Below, in pieces: positions 22,883 through 35,096 of a DNA stretch of 64,000 nucleotides (positions within the stretch are counted from its first letter, which is position 1; each line of letters starts with the position of its first letter). Under the pieces are notes generated by a model. It was not told the DNA's origin. It worked only from the letters and a program-made list of their open reading frames with translations, and ran no database searches. Location: contig CM065312.1 in the NCBI GenBank assembly GCA_033032175.1, forward strand, positions 992,001 to 1,056,000, given 5' to 3'. The position numbers were made by a program, and so were the translations under genes. The DNA comes from Saturnia japonica. Taxonomy: Eukaryota; Arthropoda; Insecta; Lepidoptera; Saturniidae.

Positions 22883-24304
22883 GCTTATGTACTCATCATA
22901 ACAGAGAAATTCCATAGATTTTTTGTACAAAATAAAGCATTGCGACTCATAAGAATAGTAAAGGAAAGATGAAATAAAACAATGGAACGTATCGTGTAAA
23001 TTGTATTTACTTCTTAATGTTAGGATGGCGTTTGCGGCCATCGCACATTCATAAATATTTTTTTACAAAGGTTACACAGTTGTTCAGATTACATTGGTCA
23101 AAAGAATCAATTGTTTAAAATGTTCGATTTGAGACAAAAAACAATCGCCCCTATACATACATACATTGTAACAATATTTCACTAATACATTATAATTATT
23201 TATTAGTCGAGGGGCTCGAAGCAGTAACACGGAAAGCTTGGAATGTTAACGCTCGTTACACTGTATTACCTAAACCTTTCTGAGTAACACTAGTAGTACA
23301 GTGTCGTCATGAAGTAGACGACTCGCATCGCTGTTAGCTATGCTATGCAACCCTGCTAGTGCCGCACCGAAATTGTTTTCGTCTATCGATAACTTCGACC
23401 CTATTCAATATATCGAAATCGAAATACTTTGCGGCCTAGTGCAATAGTTGCTCCATATCGACTTAAATTGTCTGTTAAATGTTGAACCGAAATCAAATTC
23501 GGTCAGCGGCCCACACTCTCAGACGATAATCGATATCTCTATAACGTGTGGGTTATCGATTATCGTCTTGCAAAATTATATACATTTGATATTTAACTAA
23601 AGTTCTATATATTTTTACATTAATTTCCTTAACGTGAAGGTAACATATTCTTTGGTAGCGCGAGCCACTGGGACTTATTATGAAAAAATATCATTTTGTT
23701 CGACACAGACGTTCCGATGTTCGACACATATCGTCGAAACGTACCCTGGAATGTTAATGGAGATACAAAAAATTATTCTAGTTATTGTTCGTCGGTCGCG
23801 TCCGTTCCACATGAAACGTCGGTACATTGGCACTTGAGGAGGTTTCATCTTTCAGCGATACTACGGACACACACGGAATTAAAATACTGACATACTTTTA
23901 ATTATTTTACCTTGGAACATTGAAAATTAACTCGTAACTCATAAAAATCGATATATTGAAATTCAATGGTACATTTAGTTATTGTACTGTTGTGTAAGTA
24001 CGCGAGTTGAATACAGTCGGGGCCTAAGGTGAAGAGCGAGGGAATCTCCCCCCGCCGTCCGCACGCCACACCTCACGCGCACTTACTCTATAGATCTTAC
24101 ACTTACTGATCGCGTTGATGCTCAAGTTGCGGTCCAGGGTATTTTTGTTTTTTAATAACTGATCCTCCCGAGTCCGTCAACTTATGTTACAAAAAACATG
24201 ATTTTATTCATCGCCATCCACGGTAAATAGCGAAAAACGAATTTGATTTTTTTTCAGTTTGATTTCTCTGTGTGAAATATTTTAATAAAAAATGTCCGGT
24301 TGGA
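22883..24304. other. Intergenic stretch with a perfect hairpin
   Basis: No supported gene. At 23521-23568 AGACGATAATCGAT and ATCGATTATCGTCT form a perfect 14-bp inverted repeat around a 20-base loop, and TATCGATA-like sites are frequent from 23380 to 23560. Confidence 0.45.
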
Positions 24305-24874
24305 CTTTAGAATCGCTACCGCTGAATTTGATGCTGTGAAGGGGTTGGAGAGAGAAGGGAGGTTCAGAGGGGATCCCCTTGTGATGGAAAAAGAGCGGAA
24401 AAAAATAGTTCTTGATGATTTTTTTTTTCCAATTTTATTGTTATGTCTATCTAAGAATTGTATATAAATTTTCAACGAATAATTATTTGTTTCTAGCAAT
24501 GATGAATGATCGCAGTTCAAGACCAATCTAACCAATTTTATCACCACAACAGAAAAATGAAAATATCTCACTTAAACCAAAAACGGCACAAAATGTTAAA
24601 GTAAGTCATAAGCACAATAATCATTGAAAAAACTAACAAAATAATGTGTACAAAAAATTATAATCTTCGAAATTTTTTGCCCATATTTCAAAAGTAAACT
24701 TTATGACAACTATAGAATTGACATTTGTATTGTCAGATTAACAATAAATGCGATAAAAAAAAAATCAAAAATTATTTATTTCCGTAGTGTTTAAATTTAT
24801 ATTTAGCCTTATTATAAAGTGATTTAACTGTAAAAAAAGTTTGGAGTCTGAACTCGACGGTAGCGATTCTAAAG
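24305..24874. repeat. Inverted-repeat-bounded element, CTTTAGAATCGCTACCG ends
   Basis: A 17-bp sequence at 24305-24321 recurs perfectly inverted at 24858-24874, 570 bp outside to outside, with weaker similarity further in. It is probably a non-autonomous DNA element, but I found no clear target duplication and no coding frame. Confidence 0.5.
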
Positions 24875-27800
24875 CTGAGCCAAATAATCGATAAATTATT
24901 ACCTTATTGTAATATGTTACTGTTAAATTTAAAACAATGTTGAAATTTATTTACTCCCTCATTATCGACAGCAATAATTCTAATTAGGTCCCAGCACTAT
25001 CGAGTTCCTTAACTCTGCATTCAACTCGCGCGCTTTCTATACCCATATTGATAAGTCAAAATTAGTGCTAAATATTGACACGATACAGAAACTATCTTAT
25101 CGAAAACATAACGACCCATAAACGGTTAGTGACGTAAAAAAAAAAAAAAAATTGTCCCAGATAAGTTAAAAGTTAATTAACAGTATCATGTACAATGTAC
25201 ACTATGAGGACCCGCACGGTCCGGCGGCCATGATTTTATACAGTAATGTAGTTACACCGACACGCCATATACTAACAAATAATCATCTCGTTAAAGTATT
25301 ATACTTGTTTTATATGTATATCTATATGATATAATAAAATTGAATTGTGGAAGTGATGTGTAGTATGATATTCTAGTCGACGCGGCTTATAACGTCATGG
25401 TACACATCCAAACGATCAAGATTCATTCATAATTTCATTTGATTAAAACGAACTTATTACGTCACCTCTTGTCCACCAAAAGTTTGGATATTTGTAGCCG
25501 TTAATAAAGGATCAATTTGGAAAGTACTTTATAATTTTTGATATATTCGATAAACAATAATTGTATTAATAGAGTTTGATAAATGGACAATCAAACAAGC
25601 AACTTTTGTAATAGAAATTATTGACACCAAAATTGGTCATAAGGTTTAGGTTTTACATGACCAATAATATTATTTCAACTGACTGACCACACAAGACCCT
25701 ACTATTTAATCATAACCGAATGCGACCCGTAATAGTATATATAATAAGAGTAGAATTACTAAAATCCATTTAGACAAATAAAATAGCTTGAAATTACCAG
25801 CAAGCGAGTGGACTCAGATTTCATAGGTACCTTAAAATTGGCCCCAAAATACTAAATCCGAACAAAATATCCAAGCCATCAAGCGTTGACTAGCAGGCAT
25901 AATAGAAACTATATACACAGCATTTTTATATATGTGTATATAGCTGTATATACATATAGCGACCAACGAACCGTTATGTTTATATGTACATATACATTTA
26001 TATGAAAACAAAATATCTTTAACATGTCAGCAGAATAATTTAATATTTATTTATTAATTAATGCAACATAATTATATGGCAACGATATAATTATTTTTGA
26101 TTAAACTACATACATATTGCTGTAATAAAGCAATCTTCAATTAATTATTTCATGATATTTTATCGATTAGAATAATAATCGATTTAATAAAAATAAAATA
26201 TATAAAAATTACCACAGTTTTTAAACTATTATTAAACTGAAAGCGTCTAAAGTCTCGTTATAGAAGTAAAACAATAAAAATATTTCTTCAGTCACCGAAT
26301 ATAATTGCTGATATTTTTAAAATAATACATACATTATATAAAATAAGTTCACAAAATAACATGTAAACATTTAATTGGTAAAGGAATCTAAAAATTCTAA
26401 ATATAAAAAAAAACGGTGTTTAAATATATTGTAATCAGACGGATGGGTGCACTCTACAACGTTCCCTATGTTATTAATACTGTTGTTACTCGAATATAAA
26501 TGATAATTATAAAATAAAAATATAAAAATGATTTCACCTTAGGGCGTGAACTGGGGGATTTTACTTGGGGGTCACGGGTGCCCCGTTACGTCGTTTCTAT
26601 AATGAGCTATCATTAATTTTAAACTTGAAACAGATTTAACCTATGAATTTTCGAGTATCTAGAAAGTAGTCTACTGAAATAATTTTTACGTCTATAACAT
26701 CTTATAGACTTGTTATTTTGTACGTTTCAATCATTCTAAGTTATGTATCAGGCAGTGAGACAAAATAAATTAATGATATAAACGTTGTATATCGCATATA
26801 AATTTTTAAGTAAATAAACTAATGGATGGACACATACATAAGTTCTTTCTTATAAATATGACGATCAGAACGGTTTTATTTAATTCAAAACATAATTTAA
26901 ACACGTTAAATATGACAGCGACATCGAGTTCGACATGTCGACACTAACTACAACCTCCCTCCCTCCCAAACCCTCGCCCCTTGGAACGCCTATATCGATA
27001 AAAACTAACCGATTAACACGATCTGAGGTAATCGATATCGAATTAATATTAAACCATAGGCAATAAATAATTTTAACACCTAATTAATAAATAATTTTAA
27101 TTATTAAAAAAAAATACAATAAAAATAAATCATCGTAAAATATGTTTGAACACATCCTACCTACGTAATACCTACTTACATCTATCTACTCCCAATAGAA
27201 ACGCTATATAGTATAGAAATCATGATATTTACAATGTATTTAGCTATTAATAAACAATTTTTTTTAAATACTAAACTAAAAGTTCTAGATACAATCGATT
27301 GAATTTTTTTCACTTACTGATGTGACATACGTTTGTATATAATTTATTTCAATATTCGATTATTTTTTATCCACTGAAACAGTTGTATAGCTTGCGGTCA
27401 ATCAAAACTATATACAATACCTAATAAAATAACTTCAGGTGTGATGTCTAAATTAGAATCACATTTTATATTCTTCGAAACAGAAACAATGTGTGATGTA
27501 TTTATAATACAATAATTTATAAAATAATTAATAAATATATGTAAGCCCATTCTTTAATGAACGGACAAAAAAGTGTACGGAAAAGATATGTTTCAAGAAA
27601 AACATATGGCTCGTAGTGCTCTCAAACGGCATTCAGATATATCGACAAACGACAAATACAATATTTTACAAAAGAGAAAAACAATGATTTTGAGTAGTTC
27701 GTTCGAGTATCTTCGAAATCGAAGGTCCAATGCCATTTAAATTGGTGTTCCGTATCCAACGAAAACATAATAATCGAAATCGGTTCATACAAAAACAAGT

Positions 27801-30800
27801 TATGCCCGAACATCCATAAAAAAAATACAATGTCGAATTGAGAACTTCCTCTTTTTTCAAGTCGATTAAAAATGGCAAAATAGTCAATACAAAAGCATAT
27901 TCCCCACTACTAGTTCGGTATTTAGTAGACAATTCATACGAAAATCGTGTCATGATTACAACAAAAATCGTATGTCACGTACACACACACATCCCCGCGT
28001 GACACGACACCTGTCAACTTGACAGGAACGCGTGACAGCTGTCACAACGTGAAACACGCCCGCGCCCAACGTAATTGAGAAATCTGTAAAATCGCATAAC
28101 AAAAATATACGTAGCTACGATTCAGTTAATTGTTTCTTCACTATTATTGTTTACATTTATGTATTTATTTAAAATAGATGATTACAAAACGATTTCGTTC
28201 AACACTGTACACATACACAAGACTAGTATCGCGTCGCGTCGCGTCGTGCGCTCTCCCTTATCGACACATCTGCGGAGTTCAGCTTCAACGCAAACAAGCG
28301 TTCGTTATAATATGGTTACCGATCGGCGTAATAACATCATTCACTATTATTATTTATACATATATATCGCTAACATAATATGCACGAACAAACTGACGGA
28401 GAGGCACACACTCATCTACGTTATTTTATATATACAAACCTCAGCGAGGCACTTGTTACAAAGGTATCTAATAAAACAATTTATTTCAACTAACAGTACA
28501 CAGATTCTTATAAGCTTAAATATTTTAATTTTTTTTTTAATCAGTAAGTATGCTTTATGTAGTTTCGAGTCGTACATAACCAGGTCGATATGCCCATTGA
28601 TGACCGTTGCAATTTGTACTTAGTTGAAATAAATTTGCGTTTAATACTCGACAGGCAAACTTAACACAATATAATACATCGAAACAGGGTTCGTATTAAT
28701 ATTATACTCCCCATTCGAAATGTTTATTACATCTGACAACACTTTAAGCCTAAACGTTTATTTTCACAGTTTCAAAATAATTGTTACGGGCATTATGAAT
28801 TATGAATATTACGTCACACACTCACATTTGGCTACTTCTTATAAATGGCGTTTTCGAATACGCCAGCGTCTAGAAGTGTCAAAATAACAGTTTTTCCACT
28901 GACAGCTGTCAACATGACAGAACATTTGAAACAGGCGTGGGGATTAGAACCCTTCGAATTATTTTGAAACTGCGAAAATCAATCTAAGTAGTATATTAGT
29001 TAGAATTAACTAATATTTGGCATCAGACTGTGATATAACAAGAGACCGACTTCAGAAACACTAACTATAAGCAATTTGTCAACTTATCCGAAAGGCATTG
29101 AGTATATCCGAAAGTGAAATTTGAAATTAATTTAACTTTTAGTTAATGTTTCCAAAATATTTACAAACGTATTAAACAACGTGTGTGTATACGTCGTGCC
29201 TTTACAATTTTAATACGTTGATAAATAATGGGAAGAAATCTAGTGGAAATGATTAAGTAAATCTCTGTATATTATTGCAGGGATGACTCTTAGAAAAAAT
29301 TATAGTGTATAAATATAGAAATCAAAATTCAAAAGACACAATACATCTCACACATGTTATTTTCTTTGCAATAATCATATACATCTGAATACATGTTTTA
29401 AGTACATTGTAACTAACTGTACTGCTTTATGTCTGTTTTATATACCGTTATTATATGAAGGGAATTACATTAAAACCCTTTAATAATTACTTGTGAACAG
29501 TTAAACTAACCTTTTTTTTTAATATATCGACAATGCTTATTTTCATAAACGTGGCAACGCTAAAAAAGTTAACAAACCGCATGAATATTAATTCAAAACT
29601 TAATCTATCCCATACCCTTTTTGTCGGTAATAAAGACAATGAAATATTTTTTGTCCTTCATTAGAAAACTTTTTCAGTGTTGCCATATCTAAACAGGAAG
29701 TTTTTTTTTATTCATAGATATACCACCAACCCTTTCCATAATTCATTAACCAGTGCGTATTCCGAAACGAGATTCCATAGACAAAACTTTACATATTCCA
29801 TACCGATTAAAATGAAAAATATAATTTGTACCGAAAAAATTCACCCAACGGTTATCGATAGTATCGTCGCTAGTTACCGGTTCGAATCGTTTCGGGTAGA
29901 AATGTCGAATCGGTTTATAGCGGTTCGGTCGAATTCTGATCAGCCATTAACCAGTTCTGTCTCGTTTCGTTTCTTTCATGTCTCCATTAATTCTTTTAGT
30001 ACGTTCATATTAAGTTTCAACTTCGCGTAACAACAACTTTTTATTTATTACTCTACCAAACACATAGACCGTATCTATATTGGAAAACGTCTATATCTCG
30101 GAGAGTATTACGAAGTAATTCCACCTTTATGATAAAATATGCTTATGTATTGTAAATAACATATTTATGTAGTTTTCCCAATTATTTTTATCACGAAAAG
30201 ATTTGACTGAATAATCGACGATACCGATATCGATATCGAAAGTTTAGTAATAAACAATTAAGTATATAAGCATCTACACACTTTTACCCGGCTGGTGGAG
30301 GGAAAGTGTTTTGGGTGATTGTATGTGTCTCTTTTACGCACAAAACTGGGCTGATAATCTTTTTTAATGATAAGTAGACAATTGATATTTAATTTCAAAA
30401 TAAATAATAAATAGGCGCGAAACAGTACAACGCTTAGCAAAGACGGCAATATCACCGCTAGCACCACGTGTGGCCCCCGCCTGCGCGAAAACAGTAATAT
30501 AGTTACTTCGCGCGCTTTTTAAATTGTTATATATCAGTTGATAAATAATCGGCGATACCGATATACCGGCCTACCGATTTTATCGTATCGGTATCGTTAT
30601 ATCCTTAATTATAAATACATATATATATTTCAGTTTGTCGAAAGCGGAATATAATTTCTTGTTACGTAAAGTTAGAAACGGAATCGTCGAAGCGTACTTT
30701 CGTACTCACATTCGGTCGGTAAGGATTCAACCTGTCGTCGTTTCCATCGTGGGGATCCAGTCTTGTGCGATCTGGTGGTGCGCGGGAGTGGGAAGCGGGG

Positions 30801-30849
30801 CGCAAGGTGGCGCGGAGGGTTGTCTCACCGCTTAGTTGATGGTGTTGTG
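24875..30849. other. Long intergenic / liprin-alpha 3' region
   Basis: About 6 kb of AT-rich sequence containing the downstream flank and probable 3' UTR of liprin-alpha (minus strand). No exon with protein-like content was found. It holds a poly-A run near 25138, the palindrome GTGACAGCTGTCAC at 28032, TGACAGCTGTCA at 28900, an 18-bp near-perfect inverted repeat (29553-29570 with 29667-29684), a GTCGC-rich run near 28230 and a hairpin at 30553-30596. Confidence 0.4.
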
Positions 30850-33800
30850 TCAGGAGGCGCTCGAGTGCTCGTGATGGAGTCTCGCCGCCCGCTCAGTGCC
30901 GGTCGCGAGGAGGTTTGCGAATTCGACTTCTAGGATTTGTCTCGGCTGGAAGTTACCACCGAGGAATAACTCTTGTTAATTGCTAGCAATATCACATTCT
31001 AACAATCTAATTTCTAATTTGTAATCTAACAGAGTAAACTGACAATCGCTAATGTCAAGCCGATTATGACAATTTTATTTTTGTGTAATATATTTTATGA
31101 ATGGCCCCAACGAGTATTAGTATTGTTGTACCTGCGTGTTCTGCGTGGGTATCTGCAACGCGAGCGCCATGCTGTTCGCGTCGAAACTGTCGTCGAGTGC
31201 GATGAGCGCGCCGTGCACTCCGCTCTCCGACAGGTTGTTTGCGTATTCCTGAAATAATTACACCATATCAATACAAACGTCTTTCATTTCTACTAGGTGT
31301 CTACAAATAATAAAAACTTACGAATTATTCGTAAGCTTTTCGAATAATTTGTAAATGTTGAACGTTAATATACTTCATGAGATTTTACATAAAAAATATA
31401 TACATGCGAAATTGGATTCGATGAATCGGAATTAGAACAGACTATTTGAAACAAAATCGAGTTATTCAAAACTACTCCTATTCAAGTCTTGAAGTGAGCG
31501 AAGCTGTTGGGTAACCTTGAGGTTGACAGAGTGCAGCCACCGCTGCAGCCGCTCGTTGGTCCAGACGAGCACGTCTCGGTTGCAGTGATCGGCCGCGCGG
31601 CGTCGCTCGTCGAGCGCTCGCACGCTGTACCCGACGCGCTTCAAGCACGCCACGCCGAAATGTAACGACGTTCTGAAAGGTGCATACGCCTAAATATTTT
31701 TTTGCCATTTCAACTCAACCATTCAAAACACTACTAACCCTTGTGGTGATTCAATCTATAACTTTATTAGGTAAAATTATTCACAGGCTGGTTTAATGTA
31801 CTACCTTATAATATTACCAGTGGCGTTATGATGTACCTGGAGGGGACAAACCAGGCAACACTCAACCGTGAAAACAAATAAAAACTTATACAAACTATCA
31901 CAGGAATAGATTCGTACCGTACTACCTTATAATGTTACCAGTGGCTTTACGATTTACCTGAAGAGGACAAACCTGGCAACACTTGACCGTAAGAAAAAAA
32001 ACTGTCACAAGAATAATCAACATGGGAGGCCCTAATATATTGTTACGACCTGTTACAACCCGATTAAAAAGATAGAAAAATCCAGTTCCTGAAATATCTT
32101 TAAGCAACTACAACCTTCTCATGACTTCGAAATGTTTCGCGTCGTAAAACAACCGCGGTGCATGTTTGTGTAAACATCGTAGTTTACACACACATGTATA
32201 ATAGGGCTTATCGCCTCGATTACGTCATCGAGTAGGCATATAAACTAAACGTCGAGAAAGTTAGCGATGATTCACGATTTTTCTGCGTTCGTTTAGTGTA
32301 GGTATTTAAGCGGCTCAGGCGCGGCGCAGAAGCAGCCAAGTTCGGCGAAGCTGTAAAAGCCACAGCGGCTCTGTTTCTGAATAGGGCCCCTAAGGCTAAC
32401 AGTGTAGTCAGTTCAAAAAAGCGCCGAAGCAGTTCACTTTTGAATTATAAAGCGATAACATCGAGCGATAAAAGAAACGAAACTACAGTGAAAGTAATAT
32501 CAGTGTTGTGAGTTCGTGAAATCTGTAACTGTGTGGAGTTCGAATAAAACTTCTTAACGTCAATCATCGGCATTTTTATTACCCACGGGTGTAATAATAT
32601 TTTACATTCCAGCCGTAGCACACAGAAAACTAATAAAAAGTCATTCGCCTTTAAAAGCACGATATTTGCCCTCCCAAGTGCCACCCACGCTAGGGACTCA
32701 TTGAATGGTAGTATTTTTCTTCTTCTTGTTTTGGCGTCGCAAAAAGGGTAATTAATATAGGGTCAAAAAAACAAAGTTAATGCATTAAAAAAAAATTAGG
32801 GTCATACTTTTAACATAAGGTACAATGGACATTCTCATTTACAAAATCTCATCTGGAAGGAGAAATAACATTTGAAGCTAGTAACTAACTAATTCCTTTT
32901 CTAATTAAATTAATTACAAGACACAACTATAACGTAAGATAATGTCACATAGACAATCTAGAGAGGTTTCATGGAGAACAGCAGCAGAAATATGACAACA
33001 ATCAAAGGCCATACATACACATTGGACCAGTCGCCTAATGAACCGTACCTAATGAATGAAAAGGGCGTTGAACTTCATTACATGTATTTTGTTTTATAGT
33101 ATGTGTTAAGAATTAGATGTTGACTTTGTCGATAAATTATACAGAAATATTAAATAAACTGTTTATTGCTCTAACGCTTTTAAATTCGTGACCACCAAAA
33201 TTGGCCAAACGATAATTTGGCAGCACAGTACTAGATTTAGCATGCCCTCACCAATCGGCTCCCCGGCTTTATAGGAACACCGCCGCTGCATGCAATGTTA
33301 CATATGATAAATAATTTAAACATAAAAGGTTGAAAGAAGGTCATCATCGAATTTTGTCGTCGTGGAATAAAAAGAGTTTCTTCTAACGACAATATAAGCA
33401 TACTGCATAGTTTACCTGTGAAAACTATCGACCATTTTGAGTTGTGTCCGTAGATCCCGCTTAGTGAGGTGCTCCAACATCCTTGCGTCCACGAGGCACT
33501 CCATAAACGTCGTTCTGTACTGAGGTAAACCTGCGGACGATTAGAACTAATGTTATAATCTTATTCTCCGTGTGTTTTATTATTAGAATCTTCTGCAATT
33601 TAATGTATTTCCCGTGAAATTTTTTTTTAACAAAACTTTTCAAAATAGTTTATTATTTTTGCAAATAATTTGCACATTGCAATAATTAAAGCAACATTAT
33701 TTTGTTTGCAAATGTTAATTGATAAATTACATTATAATGATAACTAAGTTTTTAAACAATAAAAATTTTCTTTTGTATAACGTAATTTTTTGTTGTTTTT

Positions 33801-35096
33801 CTGCAGAAATCGGGAAAGTAATCGACTTGTCTATCCCAAAGACATCAGCAATTTAGTAGAATTATTAATATATAAAATAATTACTTTTGGTTTGACATGA
33901 AACCTCGATCCGAATTCCAACAATTTTTTATAAAAAAATTAGCAACATTTCGTCAATTACTGATTGACAAGTGAGTGAAATTTAATTTTACATTAATTAA
34001 TTATGTAGAAAATATGTGTATATAATGGAGAGCGAGTGATATTATTGAGGGCGGATCGAGTACAGTTTCAGTACATACGAACCTAATGAGGGTAACCACA
34101 CGTTCCCGATCCACTCGTGGTTCATATCCCCGAAGGCGAGCGCCGCACAAGCCGTGCCGCGCGGCGCCGACGGTGACGTCAGCGAGACCATCTCTTTGAT
34201 GGCTAGTCGCAGCTTCAACCGATGCAGCGGATTGCTGATACCTGAAACACGTAACGAATAATCATATTCACATAGGAACACCGCATAAACATCGTACTAT
34301 AACACTGGTGTCAAGACTAATTAAATACTACGATAAATCCTAGGTAATATATACAAATAAATAAAATTGAAGTGTCTGTTTGTAATGTCAAAAAAGCAGC
34401 TTTTTACTAAATGCATGTGAAAGTATATACGATACTTGTAACAAAATACAATTTTTCCGTTTTCTGTTATTTGTTCCGGCTAATTTCCGAAACGTTTGGG
34501 CGGATTATAGTGGGACTTTCACTGGCAGATAGCTGATGTTATACGGAATAACGTACGCTACTTTTATTTTATAAAAGAGGGAGGGTTAGGGTAAATGGCT
34601 TATGCCGATTAAACTACAAGAGATATATCAAATTAATGTAATACATAATAAAAAAGTCAGTGAGAGTATATATGTCTATCTTCTAAGGATCAACCACAAT
34701 AAGCATTCTTGTCTTAAAAAAACTGGGATTGACGGCATTCTGTAGTTCGCGCGAGCGCATCCGCGGTCACAGCTTGTTTTCATACACATACAACATCAAT
34801 TTCGCTACTATTTTGTTGTTGCCGTGTTTAATCATGAAGAAAATATGTTCGATAATTCCTGTCACTTAGGATAAAATAGAGAAAGTGACTGACCGATCTC
34901 CCGCTGTATCTCCTGGTCGGAGAGCGCGGACATGATGGCGCCCGACTTGACGTTGGCGCGACAGGCGGCCACGTACCAGGCCGGCATGCCGACCCAGAGC
35001 TCGAGCCACGCGACCACGGTGGGCCCGTTCCACAAAGCGAACGGTGTGCCGGCGCGCATCGCCTCGCCCAGCAGCTCGTGTCGGTAGTCGCGATCT
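30850..35096 (-). CDS. Liprin-alpha: Liprin-alpha SAM-domain block (6 exons) and stop
   Basis: SAM1 lies in 35096-34894 ([32 protein letters not shown]) and the start of 34241-34083 ([20 protein letters not shown]). The same exon holds a short linker ([15 protein letters not shown]) and the start of SAM2 ([15 protein letters not shown]). SAM2 continues in 33530-33416 ([20 protein letters not shown]) and 31672-31516. SAM3 begins with [20 protein letters not shown] and runs through 31248-31132 ([20 protein letters not shown]) into the last exon, 30945-30850, ending [15 protein letters not shown]. The SAM tandem binds CASK, liprin-beta and LAR in known liprins. The C-terminus is short; vertebrate paralogues go on for about 70 residues to a PDZ ligand. 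Confidence 0.92.
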
